Shown here: piece after piece, positions 1 through 5,190 of the stretch | Layout of the letters: each line of letters begins with the position of its first letter | Numbering within the stretch: position 1 is the first letter of the stretch | Origin: Desulfobulbaceae bacterium | GTDB taxonomy: Bacteria > Desulfobacterota > Desulfobulbia > Desulfobulbales > Desulfocapsaceae | Reading direction: 5' to 3' | Assembly: GCA_024643445.1 (NCBI GenBank) | Contig: JAHEMX010000224.1 | Span: 1 to 6,288, forward strand | DNA length: 6,288 bases | Position numbers and translations under genes: made by a program | The notes under the pieces: generated by a model | What the model was told of the DNA's origin: nothing | The model's database searches: none | Seen by the model: only the letters and a program-made list of their open reading frames with translations

Positions 1-525
1 TACCTCGTCGAAGCGACCCTCGAGTAAAGCGGTTTCAAGTCTGACTGGAGAAAATTTCTGGAAACTCTCGGCAACGCTCAAGCGTTCCCATGGCTCCTCC
101 AGAGGCATCGTCCGGAGTCGAGACCCGGCGATTGCGGCGCACGTTTTTTCAGACCCTGAGAGTTCTGAGAAGACATGACGAAGCAGCTTTTCGCAATCGT
201 CCATCAAATCCCGGTAATCACTGTCCACCCGATACCACTCCAGCATCGTAAATTCTTCCAGATGATGCTGCCCCCGCTCCTTGTCCCTGAAGCAGGGGCA
301 TATCTGGAAAATCCTGCGACAACCACGGCTGAGAAGGCGTTTCATGCATTGTTCAGGAGAGGGCTGGAGAAACCAAGTTCCCGACTGAATCGGCAGAATA
401 TTACTCTCCGGCAGCAACACCGGCTGGCGAACCGGCGTATCGACTTCCAGAAACTGCTCGTGGTGGAAAAAAAAACGGACGGAACGAAAAAGGGCTGCAC
501 GCAGGTGCAGCCCTGGCAAGGTCAT
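1..525 (-). CDS. epmA: EF-P lysine lysyltransferase EpmA (GenX/PoxA), C-terminus cut by window edge
   Basis: EpmA is a cytosolic paralogue of the class II lysyl-tRNA synthetase catalytic core. It activates (R)-beta-lysine with ATP and transfers it to a conserved lysine of EF-P instead of to tRNA. Reading from an ATG at 525, 175 codons are open to the edge; the family is about 320 residues, so motif 3 and the C-terminal half are missing. Visible parts are the N-terminal helix (LRAALFRSVRFF, residues 8-19), the LEVDTPV strand of motif 1 (26-32), SPEQCMKRLL (56-65), and the motif 2 loop FRDKERG (79-85) followed by EEFTMLEWYR (90-99). These line up with E. coli EpmA (SPEYHMKRLL, FRNEE, PEFTMLEWYR). 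The lack of the N-terminal anticodon-binding domain separates it from LysRS. The start lies 8 bp after the efp stop, so co-transcription is likely, although a terminator-like hairpin sits in codons 4-12. The closest SD-like bases (AGAG) are at the efp stop. Confidence 0.93.
   Translation of the reverse strand, partial: MTLPGLHLRAALFRSVRFFFHHEQFLEVDTPVRQPVLLPESNILPIQSGTWFLQPSPEQCMKRLLSRGCRRIFQICPCFRDKERGQHHLEEFTMLEWYRVDSDYRDLMDDCEKLLRHVFSELSGSEKTCAAIAGSRLRTMPLEEPWERLSVAESFQKFSPVRLETALLEGRFDEV
487..514 (-). terminator. Terminator-like hairpin after efp, inside the epmA 5' coding region
   Basis: A perfect 10-bp inverted repeat (AGGGCTGCAC at 491-500, GTGCAGCCCT at 505-514) encloses a 4-nt loop. 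On the minus strand the stem is followed directly by TTTTCGTT, giving five consecutive T when the last stem base is counted. This is the form of a rho-independent terminator, 20 nt past the efp stop codon. On the plus strand no T run follows, so it is oriented for efp. Unusually, it lies inside epmA codons 4-12, a stretch that still reads as the family's N-terminal helix, so it may act as a partial terminator or attenuator that lowers epmA relative to efp. The T run is short, so strength is uncertain. Confidence 0.6.
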
Positions 526-533
526 CACGCCGG

Positions 534-1100
534 CTACTCTTTGACGCGGGTGACGTACTCCCCGGTTCTGGTATCGATCTGAATACGGTCCCCTTCTTCA
601 ATAAACGGGGGAACATTGAGTTGGTAATTTGTCTCTACGGTGACCGGTTTGGTATCGGTTCCGGAAGTATCACCCCTGGCCCAGGGGTCTGCCTGGGTGA
701 CGAGCAGGTTGACGAAGATCGGCAGGCTGATATCAATCGGGCGTACACCAAAAAACAGCACGACGACCTCCATGTTGTCCACCATGTAGTTGACATTGGA
801 TCCGAGCTGCTCCCGGGTCAGAAACAGCTGCTCATAATTATCGGTATCCATGAAGTGATACTCATCGCCCTGATTGTAGAGATATTGCATTTTACGCTCT
901 TCAAGTTCCGCTTTCTCAAATTTATCGTTTGAGCGGTAGGTATTGCTGAACTGGGAGCCGGTGATCATATTCCGCAACTTGCAGCGATAGAGTGCCTGGC
1001 CTTTTCCCGGTTTGGCAAACTGAAAGTCAGAAATGATATGCGGCTCACCGTCGATGAGTATTTTCAAGCCTTTGCGAAGATCTGATGCACCAAAAAACAT
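534..1100 (-). CDS. efp: Translation elongation factor P
   Basis: EF-P binds between the ribosomal P and E sites and stimulates peptide bond formation when ribosomes stall on consecutive prolines. The 188-residue product matches the usual length and three-domain layout. The N-terminal KOW-like domain begins SDLRKGLKILIDGEP (residues 6-20) and carries the modification loop FAKPGKGQA (28-36), where K33 corresponds to E. coli K34, the lysine that receives beta-lysine. The central domain includes YLYNQGDEYHFMD. The C-terminal OB domain contains GDTSGTDTKPVTVETN and ends GEYVTRVKE, close to the E. coli GEYVSRVK. The start is supported by a strong Shine-Dalgarno sequence 6 nt upstream. epmA follows 8 bp downstream, which fits a Lys-modified EF-P. 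Expression probably comes from the promoter at 1209-1238 with a leader of about 100 nt. No truncation or frameshift is seen. Confidence 0.98.
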   Translation of the reverse strand: MFFGASDLRKGLKILIDGEPHIISDFQFAKPGKGQALYRCKLRNMITGSQFSNTYRSNDKFEKAELEERKMQYLYNQGDEYHFMDTDNYEQLFLTREQLGSNVNYMVDNMEVVVLFFGVRPIDISLPIFVNLLVTQADPWARGDTSGTDTKPVTVETNYQLNVPPFIEEGDRIQIDTRTGEYVTRVKE

Positions 1101-1106
1101 AACTAT

Positions 1107-1114
1107 TCTCCCTC
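1107..1114 (-). promoter_or_regulatory. Ribosome binding site of efp
   Basis: On the minus strand GAGGGAGA lies 6 nt before the ATG at 1100. It is the best Shine-Dalgarno match seen in the window and fixes the efp start. It fits the high translation expected for an abundant factor, whereas the other minus- and plus-strand genes have weak sites. Confidence 0.8.
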
Positions 1115-1208
1115 AAGATAACCGGCCGCCGCTTCTCCGTCCCTCCAGCACCGGATATACGGGCCAGGCTGAACCGGTAACAGTAAAATGAATCCGTAAT
1201 AAGCTGGC

Positions 1209-1238
1209 AATATACCCGTCTCCGCTTATATTTGACAA
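1209..1238 (-). promoter_or_regulatory. Sigma70-type promoter for efp
   Basis: On the minus strand TTGTCA (1238-1233, 5 of 6 to TTGACA) is separated by 18 bp from TATATT (1214-1209, 5 of 6 to TATAAT). Transcription would begin near 1202 and leave a leader of about 100 nt before efp. I could not recognise a riboswitch or clear attenuator in that leader. It is a sequence-match prediction only. Confidence 0.6.
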
Positions 1239-1259
1239 CCGCTAATACATAATTCTGAT
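1232..1259 (+). promoter_or_regulatory. Possible forward promoter sharing its -35 with the efp promoter
   Basis: On the plus strand there is an exact TTGACA at 1232-1237, then 16 bp, then TCTGAT at 1254-1259 (4 of 6 to TATAAT). It would read towards the metallophosphoesterase operon with a leader of about 100 nt. The -35 bases overlap those of the minus-strand efp promoter because TTTGACAA reads as a -35 both ways. The weak -10 makes this a low-certainty call. Confidence 0.3.
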
Positions 1260-1344
1260 TGATCGGAGAGATTGAATCGTGCAAACTGCCTGCTGTTTTT
1301 TCTGCCGCACCGCTTTTTTTATAAGCGTCACCTTGCTGACTTTG

Positions 1345-1350
1345 TATAAT
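1345..1350 (+). promoter_or_regulatory. Consensus -10 box just before the metallophosphoesterase gene
   Basis: TATAAT is an exact -10 consensus, but no good -35 lies 16-19 bp upstream (the 17-bp position reads TAAGCG) and there is no TG extension. If used, transcription would begin near 1357. That is only about 6 nt before the ATG at 1363 but about 18 nt before the in-frame ATG at 1375, which would favour the second start. It may act with an activator or be a chance match. Confidence 0.4.
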
Positions 1351-1362
1351 GCGTGGTGAAAC

Positions 1363-1875
1363 ATGGGAAACGGTATGGATCAGAAGATAGGCCTCTTAGC
1401 AGATACGCATCTATACGCTGTCAGCGAACAGTTCAGGCAGCAGATCCGGATCGCTTTCAGCTCCTGCGAGACAATCATTCATGCCGGTGATATAACTGAT
1501 ATGGACGTACTGGCCGTGTTCCACCCCAAAACGGTATTTGCCGTTCACGGCAACATGTGTGGCCGGAAGACCAGAGACCTGCTTCCGGAATCGCGGCTGC
1601 TATCCATCAATGGATACCAGATCGCTGTCTGTCATGGTGCCGGAGACAGGCAGACCATCGAAGAACGTCTGTATCAGCGTTTCTACGATGCGGATTGCAT
1701 CGTTTACGGTCATACCCACCAAGCGGTTGCCCACCGGCGCGGTACGGTCCTCTACGTCAACCCCGGCAGTTTTCAAGGGACGGGCCGGTACGGCAGCCCC
1801 GGAACCTATGCGCTTCTCAGCGTCGGCAGGGACACCATTACCGCCGACCTCAAGGTCCTTCCCCCGTTGCCATGA
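1363..1875 (+). CDS. YfcE/MJ0936-family metallophosphoesterase (phosphodiesterase)
   Basis: This is a predicted cytosolic calcineurin-like phosphodiesterase with a two-metal centre. The family motifs are present in order: D14-x-H16 (GLLADTH), G42-D43 (IIHAGD), G63-N64 (VHGNMC), H91 (AVCHGAG), G116-H117-T118-H119, then NPGS at 133-136. Each metal-binding position expected for the family is there, so it should be active. E. coli YfcE cleaves phosphodiester test substrates, but its natural substrate is unclear, and the same applies here. At 170 residues it is close to family length. Two starts are possible: ATG 1363, with GGTGA 3 nt upstream, or ATG 1375, which begins MDQKIGLLADTH and sits nearer the usual family start. 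The stop overlaps the next gene's ATG by 4 bases, so it heads an apparent operon with the HIT and mutS genes. Confidence 0.9.
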   Translation: MGNGMDQKIGLLADTHLYAVSEQFRQQIRIAFSSCETIIHAGDITDMDVLAVFHPKTVFAVHGNMCGRKTRDLLPESRLLSINGYQIAVCHGAGDRQTIEERLYQRFYDADCIVYGHTHQAVAHRRGTVLYVNPGSFQGTGRYGSPGTYALLSVGRDTITADLKVLPPLP

Positions 1876-2384
1876 AAACCATCTGGAGTCCCTGGCGAAT
1901 GGAACACGTCCTTGGCAAAACACGCCGCCCGGGAACCTGTCTCTTCGAACCACCCGGTAAAGGTTTTTGTGCAAAAGAGGATCTTCTGCTTTATCGAAAC
2001 GGCGGCTGTATCTGCCTGCTCAACCGATTTCCCTACACCAACGGTCATCTCCTTGTCGCTCCCACCCGGCATGTTTCCTGCGTCACTGAGCTTAATGAGA
2101 AAGAGATGACCCCGCTTATGGCACTTGTCAGTGCAGCGACCGCCATTCTCCGCCGTATCCTGGAACCGGATGGCTTCAATATCGGCCTCAATCTCGGCAG
2201 CGAAGCAGGCGCAGGCATCGCCGACCACCTGCATTTTCATATTGTGCCGCGCTGGCGTGACGATGTCAATTTCATGACCGTGCTGGCTGACGTCCGGGCA
2301 ATTCCTGAACATATTGAAACAACCTACGACCGTCTCCTTCCCGAGTTCCAGGCTTATTATCAATTACAGAAGACAGCGCCATGA
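1872..2384 (+). CDS. HIT family protein, Ap4A phosphorylase/hydrolase-like
   Basis: This is a histidine-triad nucleotide-binding enzyme. The family cleaves alpha-phosphate bonds of dinucleoside polyphosphates or AMP conjugates through a nucleotidylated histidine. The 170-residue product starts MKTIWSPWRMEHV, the N-terminal signature of the Ap4A phosphorylase-like (Rv2613c-type) HIT branch. It continues with FPYTNGHLLVAPTRHV (residues 53-68), NIGLNLGSEAGAGIADH (103-119) and the triad H119-L-H121-F-H123 in HLHFHIVPRW, then DDVNFM. All three triad histidines are present; H121 is the expected nucleophile. The ATG sits in an ATGA overlap with the preceding stop, and the bases upstream are C-rich with no Shine-Dalgarno match, so translational coupling is likely. 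The longer open frame reaching back to 1557 is an out-of-frame shadow of the previous gene. The exact substrate (Ap4A phosphorolysis versus hydrolysis) cannot be decided from sequence alone. Confidence 0.92.
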   Translation: MKTIWSPWRMEHVLGKTRRPGTCLFEPPGKGFCAKEDLLLYRNGGCICLLNRFPYTNGHLLVAPTRHVSCVTELNEKEMTPLMALVSAATAILRRILEPDGFNIGLNLGSEAGAGIADHLHFHIVPRWRDDVNFMTVLADVRAIPEHIETTYDRLLPEFQAYYQLQKTAP

Positions 2385-5044
2385 CAGCACCGCTTAAAAT
2401 GACGCCGATGCTTCGGCAATACCTCGATATTAAAGAGAAACACGAGAATGATATTCTCTTCTACCGGATGGGTGATTTTTACGAGATGTTCCTTGAGGAT
2501 GCCGAGACTGCCTCAAAAATACTCAACATCACCCTGACCTCACGAAACAACAAAAGTGATACGGCGGCTATCCCGATGTGCGGGGTACCCTATCATGCCG
2601 CCCCGGCCTATATTGCCAAACTGGTAAGCGCCGGCAAGCGGGTAGCGATCTGTGAACAGACAGAAGATCCTTCCCAGGCCAAGGGCATTGTCAAACGCGA
2701 AGTCATCCGTGTAATCTCCCCCGGCGTGGTGACCGATGATCAACTCCTTGATGAAAAAGAAAACCGCTATGTCTGTGCCATCACTCATTCCGGGAATGAT
2801 CCGGATCATTCATGGGGCATCAGTTTTCTCGATGTCAGTACAGGTGCGTTTCAAACGGGAGAATTCAGTGATGAAGGAACGACGCCGGAACAGCTTCTTG
2901 AGCAGCTCTCCCGGATGTCACCGGCCGAACTGCTCTTTGATGAAGCCGACCGTATTCTGCTGCAACCCCTGATTAAGGCAGCCGAGCTGCAGCTTCCGGA
3001 AATCTGCCTGACGCCGCGTCCTTCGCACCTGTTCCATCTGGAGAGCAGCCGCCGGCGCCTGGCCGAGCACTTCAACGTTATCAGCCTCGACTGTTTTGGC
3101 TGCGGTGCCATGCAGCAGGGCCTCATAGCTGCTGCAATCCTGCTTGACTACGTTCAGGAAACGCAGAAAACGGACATCGCTCATATCGAAAAGCTTGTTT
3201 CCATTGAACTCGACTCGGTTTTACTCATAGACGACTCATCCAGGAGAAACCTGGAGCTGACCCAAACCATTATCGGCAGCAAGCGAGAGGGTTCCCTGCT
3301 GTCTGTGCTCGACGAGACGCGAACCCCGATGGGTGCCCGTCTGCTTAAGCACTGGCTGCTTCATCCACTACAGGATGGAGGCAGGATAAACAAGCGGCTT
3401 GAGGCCGTAGCCTATCTGCACCAGCACTCAGCGCTGCGCCAGCAGCTCAGGGACCTGCTGGCTTCTATCTATGACCTTGAACGGCTGAACAGCCGCATGG
3501 TACTTGGTCATGGTAATGGTCGAGATATGCTGGCCCTCAAGCAATCATTTACCAAGCTTCCCGAGATATACGAACTCCTGAAGAACCCAGAGGCAGCGAA
3601 GCTTGAACAGATCAGGGATGAATTCGATCCCCTCTCCGACCTCCATGACCTGCTTGAACGCTCTATCACCGATGATCCACCAATCACCCTGCGCGACGGG
3701 AATCTGATCAGAAAAGGGTTCAACAAGGAGCTCGATGAGCTTCTGCTGCTCTTGAGAGACGGCAAGGAGCTGATCCTCGGTCTGGAAGAAAAAGAGCGTA
3801 AAGAAACCGGTATCGCAAAACTGAAAGTTGGCTACAACAGGGTGTTCGGCTACTTCATAGAGATCAGCAAGAGCAATCTTGATAAAATCCCGGAGCACTA
3901 TATTCGCAAACAGACCCTGGTCAATGCCGAACGCTTTATCACACCGGAACTGAAAGAATTTGAGAATAGTGTTCTCAATGCCCAGGAGCGACGTCTCGAT
4001 CTCGAATACCGCCTGTTCCTGGAGATCCGCAGCCAGCTTGCGAGCAACAGTTCACGTCTGCTCAAAACTGCTCATCTGCTTGCCCAGGTCGATGTACTTA
4101 CCTGCCTTGGTGAAGTCGCCAGGCGTTATCATTACCGGCGGCCGCAGATAGCAAGCGACAAGTCAATTATCATCATAGAGGGTCGCCACCCGGTTATTGA
4201 ACGGGCGCTTCCCGCCGGTAAATTTGTGCCAAATGATATCACGCTTGACCAGACAAAAAACCAGATGCTGATCATTACCGGTCCTAATATGGCCGGCAAA
4301 TCGACCATCCTCCGACAGACGGCCCTGATCGTTCTGATGGCCCAGATGGGCAGTTTCGTGCCGGCTGACAGTGCGTCAATAGCCATTGTCGACCGGATTT
4401 TTACCAGGGTCGGCGCCATGGATGACCTGCGCCGGGGCCAATCGACCTTCATGGTTGAGATGAGTGAAACCGCAAACATCCTTAATAACGCCACGCCGCG
4501 CAGCCTCGTTATCCTTGATGAAATCGGCAGAGGGACCTCAACCTACGATGGGCTTTCTATCGCCTGGGCGGTCGCCGAAGCGCTTATCAACAAGGACGCA
4601 GCGGGAGTCAAGACATTGTTTGCGACCCACTATCATGAACTGACTGAACTGGCTCAAAGCCAGCCGCGAACGAGAAACCTCTCGGTAGCAGTGAAGGAAT
4701 GGAACAATACGATTATTTTCCTGCACAAACTCGTAAAAGGCGGGACGAGCCGCAGCTACGGCATCCAGGTTGCTGCGCTGGCCGGCGTTCCAGCCCACGT
4801 GGTGGAACGGGCAGAAGAGATCCTCAGACGAATTGATCATGGAGAATTCGACTACCAAAGGTTATCAGCAGATTCGACGATAACCCGGCCGGCAAACGCA
4901 AGCGACAGGAACAAGCCCAGTCAGCTCTCCCTGTTCCGTCAGCCCTCGCACCCGGTTATCGACGAAATAAGACAGGTAAGTATTGACGATATGACCCCGC
5001 GCGAAGCCCTGGCCCTGCTCTACAAATTACATGGGCTGCTCTGA
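2381..5044 (+). CDS. mutS: DNA mismatch repair protein MutS
   Basis: MutS recognises base mismatches and small loops and, as an ATP-driven clamp, recruits MutL. The 887-residue product is slightly longer than E. coli MutS (853) and appears complete. Domain I carries the mismatch-reading F33-Y34-E35 in RMGDFYEMF. The connector domain follows (about 130-260), then the core and clamp (about 285-580, with GYNRVFGYFIEISKSN from about 484). The ATPase has Walker A GPNMAGKST (634-642), STFMVEM (688-694), Walker B LVILDE ending at E714, and ATHYHEL (748-754). A helix-turn-helix dimer region (GGTSRSYGIQVAALAGVP) comes next. The tail has a beta-clamp-like motif QLSLF (848-852) and a C-terminal helical segment (DDMTPREALALLYKL) like the E. 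coli tetramer region. This marks it as MutS1, not MutS2. The ATG overlaps the HIT stop by 4 bases; only a weak AGAAGA site precedes it. No mutL is present here. Confidence 0.99.
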   Translation: MTAPLKMTPMLRQYLDIKEKHENDILFYRMGDFYEMFLEDAETASKILNITLTSRNNKSDTAAIPMCGVPYHAAPAYIAKLVSAGKRVAICEQTEDPSQAKGIVKREVIRVISPGVVTDDQLLDEKENRYVCAITHSGNDPDHSWGISFLDVSTGAFQTGEFSDEGTTPEQLLEQLSRMSPAELLFDEADRILLQPLIKAAELQLPEICLTPRPSHLFHLESSRRRLAEHFNVISLDCFGCGAMQQGLIAAAILLDYVQETQKTDIAHIEKLVSIELDSVLLIDDSSRRNLELTQTIIGSKREGSLLSVLDETRTPMGARLLKHWLLHPLQDGGRINKRLEAVAYLHQHSALRQQLRDLLASIYDLERLNSRMVLGHGNGRDMLALKQSFTKLPEIYELLKNPEAAKLEQIRDEFDPLSDLHDLLERSITDDPPITLRDGNLIRKGFNKELDELLLLLRDGKELILGLEEKERKETGIAKLKVGYNRVFGYFIEISKSNLDKIPEHYIRKQTLVNAERFITPELKEFENSVLNAQERRLDLEYRLFLEIRSQLASNSSRLLKTAHLLAQVDVLTCLGEVARRYHYRRPQIASDKSIIIIEGRHPVIERALPAGKFVPNDITLDQTKNQMLIITGPNMAGKSTILRQTALIVLMAQMGSFVPADSASIAIVDRIFTRVGAMDDLRRGQSTFMVEMSETANILNNATPRSLVILDEIGRGTSTYDGLSIAWAVAEALINKDAAGVKTLFATHYHELTELAQSQPRTRNLSVAVKEWNNTIIFLHKLVKGGTSRSYGIQVAALAGVPAHVVERAEEILRRIDHGEFDYQRLSADSTITRPANASDRNKPSQLSLFRQPSHPVIDEIRQVSIDDMTPREALALLYKLHGLL
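2794..2811. repeat. 18-bp perfect palindrome inside mutS
   Basis: GAATGATCCGGATCATTC is fully self-complementary. It overlaps a second palindrome at 2785-2799 (seven-base arms around one central G). Both fall in codons for a loop of the MutS connector domain (SGNDPDHSW, around residues 137-145), which appears about four residues longer than the matching E. coli loop. There is no sign of coding disruption. It could be a protein-binding site, an mRNA fold or chance. Confidence 0.5.
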
Positions 5045-5097
5045 GATTGCCGTAATCAGGCTCCTCCACCGGGCCAGACACATAAGTTGCTTTTTTT

Positions 5098-5126
5098 TTG
5101 CGATATATTACCTTTACAGGTATATA
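5098..5126 (+). promoter_or_regulatory. Possible promoter for the TPR-AMIN gene
   Basis: TTGCGA at 5098-5103 (4 of 6 to TTGACA), a 17-bp spacer and TATATA at 5121-5126 (4 of 6 to TATAAT) form a modest sigma70-like pair in the 146-bp gap after mutS. A T9 run at 5091-5099 lies just upstream and may act as an AT-rich upstream element. Transcription would start near 5133, about 58 nt before the ATG at 5191. Confidence 0.35.
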
Positions 5127-5127
5127 T
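5103..5127. repeat. AT-rich imperfect inverted repeat in the mutS downstream gap
   Basis: ATATAT (5103-5108), one unpaired T, and ACCT (5110-5113) pair with AGGT (5118-5121) and ATATAT (5122-5127) around the loop TTAC. The repeat lies across the spacer and -10 of the candidate promoter at 5098-5126. It could therefore be an operator or a weak hairpin. It is not followed by a T run on the plus strand, so I do not call it a terminator. Confidence 0.4.
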
Positions 5128-5190
5128 AGCAAGCAGTGGACAGTGTACTTCCAGCTACGGCCAATCAACAGGAATGATCCTTATCAGCAG

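Noticed and set aside
1..525. Lysyl-tRNA synthetase instead of EpmA
   Set aside because: The N-terminal OB-fold anticodon domain is absent: the catalytic core starts within about 8 residues of the ATG, and the gene sits next to efp.
175..582. 135-codon plus-strand open frame opposite epmA and the end of efp
   Set aside because: It lies antisense to two recognisable genes, its product resembles no family I know, and it crosses the efp-epmA junction.
621..932. 103-codon plus-strand open frame opposite efp
   Set aside because: Antisense shadow of a clearly conserved efp sequence, with no own binding site or recognisable product.
1045..1284. 79-codon minus-strand open frame covering the efp leader
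   Set aside because: It overlaps the efp start out of frame and spans the predicted efp promoter; there is no Shine-Dalgarno or family match. It could only be a leader peptide by special pleading.
1311..1327. Small inverted repeat CGCTT/AAGCG around a T run
   Set aside because: Only 5 paired bases with a T-rich loop; too weak for a terminator and located upstream of a gene start.
1557..1871. N-terminal extension of the HIT gene
   Set aside because: The extended part is a shadow of the metallophosphoesterase frame with arginine- and proline-rich low-quality sequence; the HIT family start MKTIWSPWRM matches the ATG at 1872.
1806..2363. 185-codon minus-strand open frame opposite the HIT gene
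   Set aside because: Antisense to a gene with an intact histidine triad; no recognisable domain.
5059..5099. Possible mutS terminator
   Set aside because: The only stem (GGCTC with GGGCC, including a G-T pair) is weak and lies 15 nt before the T9 run, which is not the form of an intrinsic terminator.
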